Source of the DNA: Streptomyces sp. NBC_00271
GTDB taxonomy: Bacteria > Actinomycetota > Actinomycetes > Streptomycetales > Streptomycetaceae
Length of the DNA: 64,000 bases
Direction of reading: 5' to 3'
Assembly: GCF_036178845.1 (NCBI RefSeq)
Contig: NZ_CP108070.1
Location: 4,588,001 to 4,652,000, forward strand
Shown here one piece after another: positions 8,947-18,162 of the stretch; position 1 is the first letter of the stretch, and the number at the start of each line of letters is the position of its first letter. Under the pieces are notes generated by a model. It searched no databases, was not told where the DNA came from, and saw only the letters and a list, made by a program, of their open reading frames with translations. The translations under genes and the position numbers were made by a program.

Positions 8947-9039
8947 GCACGGTGTCGCCCAGCCGGCCGGTGTTGCCACGGTAGTGAGCGGACCGCCGCA
9001 TGCTTCCGACAGACCGCACGATCGCCGCGAGCAGGTTCG

Positions 9040-9615
9040 TTACGTGTTCGGTGGCGTGGGCATCTGCGTGAAGGTGCACGGCACCGTCAGCGGCAGCGTT
9101 GAAGTGCACGCCCCCTGCCACACCTCTCCTGTTGAAGTCAGCTCGGTGACCAGGAGGCGATCATCGAATACCGACAGCGTGGCGTCGAATACGTTGGTCG
9201 GGCCTCCCACCAGCTGCCAGAAGACGCCGCTTCCGTTAGCAACAGGGGTCGGCGGATTCGGACCAGCCTCATTGACGGACAGGACCCGCACCTGCCCGCT
9301 ACAAACCACCGAGACGTACTTGGTCATCCCTTGAACTGCTGAGTCGATGTCGTTGCAGCCCGTTGGCGGCGGGGGCGGCGTCGGGGTCGGCTTCGGCGGC
9401 CTCGGCCCCCTACACTTGTCCAGCGCTCCCATGCCAGGCTTCTCGCACCTACCGTCGGCGGACGCGTGGCCAGTCACGGTGTGTGCGATGGCCGCGGCGG
9501 GGGTGACCAGTCCGATCGCCACCAGCAGCGCGGTTGTGGCAAGCCCGCCAATCTTCCTGCGCTTGCCTCGCAGTAGGGGCCCGGACGGCGTAGGTGTCCT
9601 GTGGTCAGGACTCAT
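9040..9615 (-). CDS. small secreted protein, unknown function
   Basis: A 191-residue protein with a clear Sec signal: basic RGKRRK, then hydrophobic IGGLATTALLVAIGLV, and an Ala-rich cleavage region around residue 45. A short Pro/Thr-rich linker (KPTPTPPPPP) leads to a ~110-residue mature domain with beta-strand character and four cysteines (CNDID, VVCSGQ, GACTST, VPCTF), probably two disulfides. ATG 9615 has an excellent ribosome site (AAGGAG, 6 nt spacing). I do not recognise the domain. It lies inside the repeat-bounded insertion and faces away from the integrase remnant, so it is probably cargo. Confidence 0.75.
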   Translation of the reverse strand: MSPDHRTPTPSGPLLRGKRRKIGGLATTALLVAIGLVTPAAAIAHTVTGHASADGRCEKPGMGALDKCRGPRPPKPTPTPPPPPTGCNDIDSAVQGMTKYVSVVCSGQVRVLSVNEAGPNPPTPVANGSGVFWQLVGGPTNVFDATLSVFDDRLLVTELTSTGEVWQGACTSTLPLTVPCTFTQMPTPPNT

Positions 9616-9751
9616 GTGTGCTCCTTGTTCAAGCGTTTCGGATGTCTCCTACATCCGATGCGAGCTTGAACTGCACACACTGGATCACTCGGCATGTTCG
9701 GGGGTAACACGCCCATATATCAACGAGTCGGACTAGTGGCTTACGGGCTCA

Positions 9752-10342
9752 GTGATCTTCGGTCTGGCGGTCGACAACCTCGGTGATCTCGGCTGGCTCT
9801 ACGTGCGGCAGCAGGTCAAGAAGGTCCGCGGGTCGCTGGTCTTCGCGCCGCCCAAGCGCGGCAAACTCCGTGACGTGCCGCTGGACCCTGAGGTGTCGGC
9901 GGCATTGGCCGAGCACATGGAGCGTTTCCCGCCGGTTGAAGTGACCTTGCCCTGGGTGACGCCGACCGGGCCGAAGGTCACACATCGGCTCGTCTTCACG
10001 AGCGGTGTCGGCGCTGCGCTGTGGAGCAACGGGTTCAACGATCAATCGTGGAAACCTGCGCTGGCGTCCGCCGGAATCATCCCGGCTCCCGAGAAAGGTC
10101 AGCGGTACGCGGCGGCCCGCGAGCACGGCATGCACGCCCTGCGGCACTTCTACGCCTCGGTGCTCCTGGACGCCGGGGAGAACATCAAGGCGCTGAGCTT
10201 GTACCTCGGTCACAGCGACCCGGGATTCACGCTCCGCGTGTACACGCACCTGATGCCGAGCAGCGAGACCCGGACCCGGAAAGCCATCAGTGCCATGTAC
10301 AAGGCAGCGGGCCATCACCATGAAAATTCCCAAGCAGCCTGA
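9752..10342 (+). pseudogene. tyrosine recombinase/integrase, N-terminally truncated remnant
   Basis: Only the C-terminal catalytic half is present. It retains HALRHFYASVLLDAGE (HxxR box), LYLGHSDPGF (third box) and the nucleophile region YTHLMPS. The N-terminal SAM-like core-binding domain is missing, and the first catalytic Arg box (normally GLRxGE) is replaced: the sequence around 9735-9760 reads AYGLSVIFGLAVDN. The gene is therefore dead. It is the strongest evidence that the segment between the two direct repeats was once mobile. Confidence 0.85.
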
Positions 10343-10387
10343 CCACGACTAGGGACAGCGGGCGCCAAGATCGGCCAGACTCTCCCC

Positions 10388-10939
10388 ATGGACGCGGGAC
10401 TAGCAGGGCTTCTCGGTGGTGTGCTCGGCGCTGCGGTCGGCAGCCTGGGAGCAACCGCCTCGGCGTACATCTCTGGGCGGAAGGCGGAGCAGCAAGCCCG
10501 CGTACAGGCCGAAGCACAACTGACTCAGGTAAGGCTGCAGCTACACAGTGAGCAGTTGCAACAGCGTCGGGAGCCCCGAGTACAGGCGTACGCAGCGCTC
10601 CTGGCGCTGGCGACCGACATGCTGCGGATGGCAAACGACTCGATGGCCGCTATCGAGATCGGCGATTTCGCCACACCGGAGGCCCTAGCAGGCTCAGCCT
10701 TGAGCCGCATTGAGGATCTCGAACCGCTTCTCACGCGAGTGCTCCTGGAAGGGCCCGAGTCGATGGTTGCCCCAGCCAGCCAGTTGCGCGACGCACTCCA
10801 CTTTGCCTGGCCGGTCGAAGAGTTCCCCACAGATATGGGCCAGTTGGGAGAATTTCGCGACCAGGCGGAGGAAGCGATCAAAGTGTTCCTGTCCTCAGCA
10901 AGGAGCGCCCTGGACCTGGCCGCGCCAGAGGGCCAATGA
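10388..10939 (+). CDS. membrane-anchored coiled-coil protein, unknown function
   Basis: A 183-residue protein. The N-terminus (residues 3-28) is a Gly/Ala-rich hydrophobic segment, likely a single membrane anchor without cleavage site. It is followed by a Gln/Glu/Arg-rich amphipathic stretch (residues ~30-60, AEQQARVQAEAQLTQVRLQL) that should form a coiled coil, and then a helical C-terminal domain. ATG 10388 starts 45 nt after the integrase remnant. Proteins of this shape often sit next to integrases in Streptomyces islands, but I cannot name the family. A good hairpin follows at 10998-11032. Confidence 0.7.
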   Translation: MDAGLAGLLGGVLGAAVGSLGATASAYISGRKAEQQARVQAEAQLTQVRLQLHSEQLQQRREPRVQAYAALLALATDMLRMANDSMAAIEIGDFATPEALAGSALSRIEDLEPLLTRVLLEGPESMVAPASQLRDALHFAWPVEEFPTDMGQLGEFRDQAEEAIKVFLSSARSALDLAAPEGQ

Positions 10940-10997
10940 CAGCTGTGGCGTTACGCGCAGCGCCTTCGGCACATGACGGCCCAAGCCGCCTGACACG

Positions 10998-11032
10998 GCC
11001 CCTCATCGACGGGAAACCCGCTGGTGAGGGGC
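10998..11032 (+). terminator. Rho-independent-like terminator
   Basis: GCCCCTCA (10998-11005) pairs with TGAGGGGC (11025-11032); a small inner hairpin CGGG-AAA-CCCG sits in the loop, and TGTTTCAT follows. It closes the transcription unit ending at 10939. Confidence 0.7.
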
Positions 11033-11058
11033 TGTTTCATGCCCTCGTTCGGCAAGTA

Positions 11059-11208
11059 ACACCCCATCTTGCCTGACCGCCACCCCTGGGGGGAAACCCG
11101 TTCGGCCGGGGGCCCGTGACCTGGGCGTTCACCGACCGCCTCGGTAGCTGTCCTGTCACTGGTTGTCGTCACCGGTCACTGTCGAGCCACCTCGCACGAC
11201 CCGGGGAC
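11059..11208. repeat. ~150 bp direct repeat, copy 2
   Basis: Second copy of the repeat described at 8651-8800, offset 2408 nt. It lacks any part of the ettA coding region, so copy 1 is probably the original chromosomal promoter side and copy 2 the duplicated or element-borne side. The following 11209-11554 contains no convincing ORF: it is GC-rich, with no clear hairpin, and ends in the leader of the secreted WxL-like gene. Confidence 0.9.
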
Positions 11209-11554
11209 CCTGTGAGCCTGGCGGCGCGGGGTGGCGAAAGCGCGCAGGTCGTTCCAGGTCCGGAGAGTCCCCGGCTCGACGGCACATCTCGACTGCGGCG
11301 AACCGGTGTTGGCCCCGGTTGACCGTCCGATGGGGCGGGCGTTGATGGCGGCGACAGGTGTCGGGACTGTCCTTGGTGGTGATCGCGGTCACAGCCGCGT
11401 CAGCCGCCCCGCAAACTCCGCCGTCCGAGTGGATCGACCCTCCACGCAATGGAGTCCGTGCGTTTCTTGATCATGTTCCCCTTAGCGTGCGATTGCGCAT
11501 CGGCCCCTGCCGTGCCACCCCAATCCCCTCCGGTCGCCAAGCGAGGTCGCACCC

Positions 11555-12082
11555 ATGAGAATTCGTAGCGCCATCAGCCCCTTGATCGCCGGAGCGGTGG
11601 TGGCAGTACTGGCATCCCCGATGCCGGCTTCGGCGGCGGATACGCCGGTCACCGTCCAGGTCTCGTCAGGGACGCTCGACATCAGTGTCCCGACAGGGCC
11701 CGTGAATCTCGGCACCGTCGCCGTCAGCGGCAGTCCGCAACAGGTCTCCAGCCTGCTGGGCAACGTCACGGTGACAGACGGCCGAGGCGGTACCGCGGGC
11801 TGGACCGCCACGGCAAGCGCGGTCGACTTCAGCGGCCCCCAGAACATCTCCGTCTCCGCTCCCGGCTCCAGCAGTTACACCACACCGTCGGCCTCGGTCA
11901 GCGGCACCGCCACTGTCACCGCGAGCGACTTGAACCCGCTCTATCCCCCTGGCCCCGTGCAGGTGGCCACCGGCGTGAGCGGCATCAACTCGGCCACCTG
12001 GAACCCGACGATCCATCTCACCGTTCCCGCGAACGCGCTGGCGGGAACGTACAGCTCGACGATCACCCACTCCGTGGCCTGA
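11555..12082 (+). CDS. secreted WxL-like surface protein
   Basis: A 175-residue exported protein. The signal peptide (MRIRSAISPLIAGAVVAVLA) ends at PASA-ADT around residue 28. The mature part is Ser/Thr/Gly/Val-rich beta structure with the pattern TVTDGRGGTAGWTATASAVDF and a closing strand NALAGTYSSTITHSVA, which resembles the WxL domain fold of Gram-positive surface proteins (G-W core and terminal Y-x-x-x-L/I-T strand), although the last WxL tripeptide is absent. No membrane anchor or LPxTG is present. The next gene (45 nt downstream) encodes a DUF916-like protein, the usual partner of WxL proteins, which supports the call. Confidence 0.65.
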   Translation: MRIRSAISPLIAGAVVAVLASPMPASAADTPVTVQVSSGTLDISVPTGPVNLGTVAVSGSPQQVSSLLGNVTVTDGRGGTAGWTATASAVDFSGPQNISVSAPGSSSYTTPSASVSGTATVTASDLNPLYPPGPVQVATGVSGINSATWNPTIHLTVPANALAGTYSSTITHSVA

Positions 12083-12126
12083 GACCTCGTACGTCCTCAT
12101 CGCAAAAAAGGAAACCGTAAAGCCCT

Positions 12127-13158
12127 GTGCCCAGGTTCTTTTCCCTTGCGGTGCTATTGGCCACGGCGCTTGCCGTGGCCACCGGCACCGCTTCGGCCAC
12201 ATCCCTCGTATCGGATCCGGTACAGCGACCGAACCCCCCGGACGCCGTGGGTATTCGGCTCGTCGATGTCCCCGCCGACCTCGTCAAAGACCCACGGGCA
12301 AGGCAGTACATCGTCGACAGCCTGAAACCCGGTGTCACCGTGAAGCGGCGCATCGAGGTGTCGAACAAGTCGGCCGACGCCTTGCATGTCGCGGTCTACC
12401 CCGGCGCCGCCGATATCCGCCGGGGTGCCTTCGTCGGCGCCGCCGGAAGCACCGGTAACGAGCTCACCACCTGGATCAAGCCCAGTCGACTGAGCCTGGA
12501 CATCCCCGCTCACTCCAGAGCCCGTGACACCGTGACCATCGCCATTCCGAAGGATGCCGCCCCCGGCGAACGATACGGCGTCGTATGGGCGCAGGTCAGC
12601 GGTCGCGACCTGGGCAGTGGCATCACCTTGGTCAGCCGCACCGGAATCCGACTCTACCTCTCAGTGGGCGGCAACAATCCGCCGCGTGCCCGATCCACGG
12701 TGGACGACATGACGGCCGAGCGTGATGCCAGTGGGCGCGCCGTCGTACACGCCAAGGTCCACAACACCGGTGGCCGCGCTCTGGACCTCACCGGCGCCCT
12801 GAAGATGTCCCAGGTGTCCGGAAACATCAGCGCCGGGCCCTACCCGGTCGACTCCGGAAAGAGCTTGGCGCCCGGCCAGTCCGCGTCGGTGGACGTCATC
12901 GTGACCGATCAGGTCGCGGACGGCCCGTGGAACGTCTCCCTCACGTTGAAAAGCGGGTTGTTGGAGGTGACGCACGGAGCTCGAATCACCTTCCCGAAGG
13001 GGCCGGGCATGGCCGCGGCAGTCCTTTCACATCCTGATCAAGGAATCCCGCTGCACTGGAGACTCATCGGGGCATCGGCGGCTCTGGTCCTCCTGATTTT
13101 CGCGACGCTCGCGATCATCCGCCCTTACCGGCGAAGCGCCAGAGGCGATGACTCCTGA
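12127..13158 (+). CDS. DUF916-like (WxL-interacting) membrane-anchored surface protein
   Basis: A 343-residue protein with signal peptide (FFSLAVLLATALAVATGTASA), a first beta-sandwich (~residues 40-180) of DUF916 type (SLKPGVTVKRRIEVSNKSAD, PAHSRARDTVTIAIPKDAAPGERYG), a second immunoglobulin-like domain (~190-290) and a C-terminal transmembrane helix (WRLIGASAALVLLIFATLAII) with a basic cytoplasmic tail. In Firmicutes such proteins bind peptidoglycan and WxL proteins. Start GTG 12127 is chosen because it gives the complete signal peptide; an AAGGAAA site lies rather far upstream. It forms an operon with the preceding WxL-like gene. Assignment is from pattern and context. Confidence 0.72.
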   Translation: MPRFFSLAVLLATALAVATGTASATSLVSDPVQRPNPPDAVGIRLVDVPADLVKDPRARQYIVDSLKPGVTVKRRIEVSNKSADALHVAVYPGAADIRRGAFVGAAGSTGNELTTWIKPSRLSLDIPAHSRARDTVTIAIPKDAAPGERYGVVWAQVSGRDLGSGITLVSRTGIRLYLSVGGNNPPRARSTVDDMTAERDASGRAVVHAKVHNTGGRALDLTGALKMSQVSGNISAGPYPVDSGKSLAPGQSASVDVIVTDQVADGPWNVSLTLKSGLLEVTHGARITFPKGPGMAAAVLSHPDQGIPLHWRLIGASAALVLLIFATLAIIRPYRRSARGDDS

Positions 13159-13316
13159 TTGTTCTACCGCGCCCTTGACGGGCGGTTCGTAGTCGTTCGG
13201 TCACTTCTTGTCGCCATCGGGCGTCATCCCGTGCGGAGTCGGGGGAAGAAGCACACTCTGGTAGTAGGGGCCGAGGCCCGTACCAGGGACCGGGGCCCGC
13301 CTCGGAGGTGATCGCA

Positions 13317-13625
13317 ATGACACAGATGACACAGTCGCAACCGGCCGCCGCGCAGGCACGGACCGCTGTCGGCTGGCACGTCGAGATCGAGTTCGAGGAG
13401 GACGACCACCGCACCCGCGCCGCCGCTCTCCTCCGGCTCCCCGACGGGAACGAGGTACGCGCTCACGGGTACGCCAGCCGCCACCCCTCCGACTCCAACC
13501 AGCCGAGAGTCGGCGAGGAGGTCGCGGGCGCGCGGGCGCTCAACGAACTGGCGATGAAGCTGTTGACCAAGGCGCACGACGAGATCGACGAGGCGTCGGG
13601 AAGGACCTCGCATCCGCTGAGGTGA
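13317..13625 (+). CDS. DUF1876 (dsRBD-like fold) protein
   Basis: A 102-residue cytoplasmic protein. The pattern WHVEIEFEEDDHRTRAAALLRL...VRAHGYASRHPSD...VGEEVAGARALNELAMKLL is characteristic of DUF1876, a small actinobacterial family of unknown role. ATG 13317 is favoured over GTG 13308 because a near-perfect anti-SD match, GGAGGTGATC (13304-13313), sits at proper spacing before it. The gene is monocistronic. Confidence 0.87.
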   Translation: MTQMTQSQPAAAQARTAVGWHVEIEFEEDDHRTRAAALLRLPDGNEVRAHGYASRHPSDSNQPRVGEEVAGARALNELAMKLLTKAHDEIDEASGRTSHPLR

Positions 13626-13775
13626 GCCACCTCGCATCGGCTGAGGTGAACCTTCGCGACAGGGGCGGGGTGGGGCCGACAGGGATGGCATGTGGCCGGC
13701 CAGGGCAGGGTGGGCCTGGCGCATGCTGTTCTCAGTGATCCGGTCCGCATCCCCGTCCCACGCCGAAGGACGCCC

Positions 13776-14726
13776 ATGCCCAAGAAGATCATCATCGACT
13801 GCGACCCCGGGCTCGACGACGCCATCGCCATCCTGCTCGCCGCCGGGAACCCCGACGTCGAGATCGTCGCCCTCACGACCGTCGCGGGCAACCAGACCAT
13901 CGAGAAGGTCACCCTGAACGCCCGGCAGGTGTGCACCCTGGCGGGCCTGCGCGGCGTACCGGTCGCGGCCGGTGCCGGCGGTCCCCTCGTCCGGGACCAG
14001 ACCCTCGCCGCCGAGATCCACGGGGACACCGGAATGGACGGCCCCGCCTTCATCCCTCCGTCCATGGAGACCGACCCCCGGCACGCCGTCGATCTGATCA
14101 TCGAGACGGTCCTCGCCCACCCCGGTGAGATCACCCTCGTCCCCACCGCACCCCTGACCAACATCGCGCTGGCACTGCGCCGGGAGCCCCGTATCGCCGA
14201 ACTGGTCAAGGAGGTCGTCCTGATGGGCGGGTCGTACACCCGCGGCAACATCACACCGGCGGCCGAGTTCAACATCCACGCCGACCCCGAGGCGGCCGCG
14301 ATCGTCTTCTCGGCGGGCTGGCCCCTGACCATGGTCGGCCTCGATCTGACGGCACAGGCCGCCGCCACGCCTGAACTGCTTTCCCGCATCGGGGCGTTGG
14401 GCACCCCAGTGTCCCGGTTCGTCGTCGACCTCCTCGACCACTACAACGCCAACGTCGGCAAGGTGCACGGCGCGATGGCCACCATCCACGACGCGTGCGC
14501 GGTCGGCCGGGCCATCGACCCGAGCCTGATGGAGGTCACGCCGGCCCATGTCGAGGTCGAGCTGCGGGGCACGGCGACCTACGGCATGACGGTCACCGAC
14601 TTCCGCGGCCGCTCCGGCCCGGCGAACACCTCCGTGGCGACGAAGCTGCACACCGAGCGCCTGTGGGACCTGCTCATCAGCTCGCTGGAAACCATCGCCG
14701 CGACCACCGCGCGGCCCTCCGCGTAG
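13776..14726 (+). CDS. inosine-uridine-preferring nucleoside hydrolase
   Basis: A 316-residue enzyme with the defining IIDCDPGLDDA motif at residues 6-16 (Ca2+-binding aspartates), the LTNIALALRREP helix, VLMGGSYTRGN and AEFNIHADPEAA segments. It hydrolyses the N-glycosidic bond of ribonucleosides in purine/pyrimidine salvage. ATG 13776 is preceded by AAGGA at good spacing. Length and motif order are normal. Base preference cannot be read from the sequence. Confidence 0.94.
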   Translation: MPKKIIIDCDPGLDDAIAILLAAGNPDVEIVALTTVAGNQTIEKVTLNARQVCTLAGLRGVPVAAGAGGPLVRDQTLAAEIHGDTGMDGPAFIPPSMETDPRHAVDLIIETVLAHPGEITLVPTAPLTNIALALRREPRIAELVKEVVLMGGSYTRGNITPAAEFNIHADPEAAAIVFSAGWPLTMVGLDLTAQAAATPELLSRIGALGTPVSRFVVDLLDHYNANVGKVHGAMATIHDACAVGRAIDPSLMEVTPAHVEVELRGTATYGMTVTDFRGRSGPANTSVATKLHTERLWDLLISSLETIAATTARPSA

Positions 14727-14749
14727 CGATATGGGGAGGGCACCGGGCG

Positions 14750-17297
14750 TCACTCCCGGACACCCGCCAGTTCCACCGCCCGGCGCCGCAGCGCGAGTGC
14801 GGCGGGGATGACGGACCAGACGACGGCCGTCACCGCGCAGGCGCCGAGGACCGCACCGGCGGCCGTCCAGGGGATCTCGACCGTGGTCGGGGCCGACAGC
14901 AGAGCCAGGGCGCTCCACATGCCCAGCAGGTTGAGCCCCGTGACGAGGAGTCCCAGTACCCCTCCGACCGTGACGACCGTCAGCGCCTCGGCGCCCACCA
15001 GCCGGAGCACCTGCCACCGGGTGGCTCCGGCCAGACGCAGCACGGCCAGGTCGCGCACCCGGTCGGAGGTCGCCATGACCATGGTGTCGGCCAGGGAGAT
15101 GCCGGTGTAGAGGAGGGCGATGCCCAGGACCAGCAGGAGGCCGAGCCGGGTCGTCCGGTTCGTCCCGGGACGACTCCCGCGTACCCACTGGTCCTTGGTG
15201 AGGACCTGCCCGCCCGAGCTGTGCACCGCCGCACGCAGTGCGGCAACCACGGCGTGCGCGTCCGCACCGGCGGCGAGGGCGACGTCGACCCGGTCGACGG
15301 TCGCGCCCGGGGCGTTGCGCGGAGTGACGTACACGCCGTTGTCACCGGTGCCGGTGGTCATCACCGCGGCGATCCGCAGCGACTTCCTCGTGCCGTCGCC
15401 GAGCCACACCCGCACCCGCTGCCCCACCGTATGACGCTGCCACTCCCGGTTGACGATGATGGAGTCGTCGTCGAGGTCGCTCGTCCTGCCGGCCTCGACC
15501 GGCAGCCGGGTGGTGGCGGCGAGCGGTCCGGGATCCGCCGCGCGCGCCTCGGACTTGGCCAGTGACACGCCGTCCTCCAGCACATAGACGGCGCTCGACG
15601 CGGTCGCGGACACCTCCGCGCCGGACACCTCGCGCAGCCCGCGCAAGGTGGCCGCGTCGAAGCCCGCGCCGCTCGCCGGTGTGACGACGAAGTCGGCGGC
15701 CGTCTGCCGGCGCGTCTCGTCGGCCTTCGCCTCGTTCAGGGTCGCGGTCGCGCCCAGCAGCGAGCCGGCCAGGGCGACGGTGACCAGGACCGGCGCCGCG
15801 ATCGCGGCGGTGCGGCGCACCCCGGCGGCGGCGTTCTCCCGGACCAGCATGCCGCCGGCGCCGGGGAGTTGGGCCGGGAGCCAGGCGATCAGCCGGGTCA
15901 GCGGGCGCATCACGACCGGCGCGAGCAGGGCGAAGGCGGTGATCAGCAGCATCGGCCGGCTCACATAGGTCTTCCGGTGCAGCAGTTCGCCCGGGTCGCC
16001 GACCAGGGCCAGGACCAGGGTCACGGCGGCGGTCGCCAGCAGGGCCAGGCCGGACAGCCGTCGGCCCCGGGTCATCGCCCCGGTGTCCACCGAGGCCTCG
16101 CCCAGCGCCTGGACGGGGGCCGTGCGGCCCGCCCGCCAGGAGGCGGCCACCACACCGCACAGCGCGACGCACGGGCCCGTCCAGAAGGCCAGGTGGTACG
16201 GCCAGGTGGCGTCGCCGATGGTGAACCAGCCCGGCGCGAGCCCCCCGTCGACCATCCGTGCGGCCAGCCGTGGGGCACCGTACGCGCCCAGCACGCATCC
16301 CGTGGCCGAGGCGAGCACGCCCACCACCAGGGCCTCGGCGAGGACCATCCGGCGGATCTGTCCCGGGGTCGCCCCGGCCGTGCGCAGCAGCCCGAACTCC
16401 CGGCGCCGCTGAGCGACCGCGAAGGCGAAGGTCGAGGCCACCACGAAGACCGACACGAACCCGGTGACACCGCCGGCGGTGCCGAACAGGGCGTTCATCG
16501 CGGTGAGCGCCTCGCCGTCCCGGTCCGGGTCCGCGTCGGCGTAGCGGCGCGCGTCGCCGGTGAGAACCTGGACACCCGTGCTGCCGCGCACCGCCTCACG
16601 CACGGCCACCGCGTCGGCGTCCACGACGAGCTGGACACTGCGGGGCGACAGTGCGGCGGCGCGCTCGTCGACGTAGAAGACGGCGTTCTCGAAGCCGTGT
16701 CGGGCGACTGCGCCGCCGACTTGTCCGGTGGCGCCGACCCGATCGGTGGCGCCGGTCCGCCCGGTGGCGCCACCCCGTCCGGTACCGGCCACCCGTACGG
16801 TGCCGACCACCCGTACCGTGCCGCGATCGGTCCGTACGCGCTCCCCCGGCTTCGCCCAGTCGCCGCTGACGACCACCCTCGTCGGCCGCCCGGGGCGCGC
16901 GTCCCGCGTCGATCTCGTACGGGGCGAACGCGGCGGTGGACCAGGGGTGGCCCACCAGGTCGCCGGGGCCGCCCCGGGCCCGTACGGCGAACGACCGGTC
17001 CTCGACGACGGTGCCGAGCTTCTTCAGCTGCGCGACGGCCCCGGCGGGCACCGCACGCGGCTGGGCGAGCCGGTGCACCCGGACGCCGATCGAGGTGGGC
17101 ACGCGCAGGGTGTCGGCCCCTTTGACCACGACCGGCGCGGCGGCGAACCGCTCGGGTTTCCCGTCGGGCGCGTTCAGCGACGAGGCGAGGGACAGGCCCA
17201 TCACCGCGATGAGCGCGACGCCCAGCGCGAGCGCGACGAAGCTGCCGACGAAGACGACCCAGCGGGCGCGCAGGGTGCGCAGGGCGACGCTCAGCAC
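14750..17297 (-). pseudogene. ABC transporter permease (FtsX/MacB-like), single-base frameshift
   Basis: Two overlapping frames together encode an ~848-residue exporter permease. The 5' part (GTG 17297) has one N-terminal membrane helix and the start of a large extracellular domain, ending in EIDAGRAPRAADE. Dropping one G from the GGG run at 16876-16878 would continue it as VVVSGDWAKPGERVR, the frame that carries the remaining FtsX domains and seven further membrane segments down to 14750. The reading frame is thus broken by one extra base, either a true mutation or a sequencing error. The start overlaps the ATPase stop by 7 nt. The extracellular part also holds a tandem G-A-T-x-R-V repeat (16722-16833). 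If the shift is an artefact, this is an intact macrolide/peptide- or lipid-type exporter subunit. Confidence 0.82.
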
Positions 17298-18028
17298 GGC
17301 GCGGCCTCCAGCTTGGTCATGCGCGCGGCGATGTCCTCGGCGCCGGCACCGGCCACCTCGCCGTCGACCCGTCCGTCGACGAGGAAGACCACGCGGTCGG
17401 CGTACGCGGCGGCCACCGGGTCGTGGGTGACCATGACGATCGTCCGGCGTTCGTCGTCGACCATGGCGCGCAGCAGGCTCATTACCTCTCGGCCGGTCCG
17501 CGAGTCGAGGGCGCCGGTCGGCTCGTCGCCGAAGAGCACCTCGGGGCGGGTGATCAGGGCGCGGGCCAGGGCGACGCGTTGCTGCTGACCGCCGGACAGC
17601 TCCGCCGGCCGGTGCCGCGCCCGGTCGCCCAGGCCGACCTGTTCGAGCACCTCGCGCACCCGGGCCCTGGCGGGGCGGCGGCCCGCGAGCCGCAGGGGCA
17701 GCGCCACGTTCTGCTCGGCGGTCAGGGCAGGCAGCAGGTTGAACGCCTGGAAGACGAACCCGATGCGTTCTCGTCGCAAGAGGGTCAGCCTGGTCTCGCT
17801 CAGCTTCGTCAGATCGGTCCCGCCCACGGTGACCGAACCCGACGTGGGGCGGTCAAGGCCGGCCGCGCACTGCAGCAGGGTCGACTTGCCCGAGCCGGAA
17901 GGGCCCATGACGGCGGTGAAGGTTCCCCTGGGGAGGGCGAGCGAGACCTCGTCGAGTGCCGTCACCACGCCGTCGCCCGCCCCGTACCGCCTGCTGACGG
18001 AGTGCAACCGGATCGCGTCGATGTTCAT
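17291..18028 (-). CDS. ABC transporter ATP-binding protein (LolD/MacB type)
   Basis: A 245-residue ATPase from ATG 18028. Motifs: Walker A GPSGSGKST, Q-loop VFQAFNLLP, signature LSGGQQQRVALARAL, Walker B EVLFGDEPTGALD, H-loop MVTHDP. The family drives export of lipoproteins, peptides or antibiotics together with an FtsX-type permease, which follows directly with a 7 nt overlap. A histidine kinase/response regulator pair is transcribed divergently from 18163, a common arrangement in which the two-component system controls the exporter. Confidence 0.94.
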   Translation of the reverse strand: MNIDAIRLHSVSRRYGAGDGVVTALDEVSLALPRGTFTAVMGPSGSGKSTLLQCAAGLDRPTSGSVTVGGTDLTKLSETRLTLLRRERIGFVFQAFNLLPALTAEQNVALPLRLAGRRPARARVREVLEQVGLGDRARHRPAELSGGQQQRVALARALITRPEVLFGDEPTGALDSRTGREVMSLLRAMVDDERRTIVMVTHDPVAAAYADRVVFLVDGRVDGEVAGAGAEDIAARMTKLEAAPC

Positions 18029-18162
18029 GGCTTCACGAAACCGGGTGGGGGCACCGCGGCGCAGTGTGGCGGAAACGAGACTTGGGGTAGGGCCAGGCAT
18101 ACCCCCGGTCCGCCTCCTGCCCCGATGGCACCGCCCGGGGCGGCCCTTCTACGGTGACGCCC

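Noticed and set aside
13224..15188. 654-codon minus-strand frame
   Set aside because: Overlaps the DUF1876 and nucleoside hydrolase genes on the other strand; no domain and Gly/Arg/Asp-rich shadow composition.
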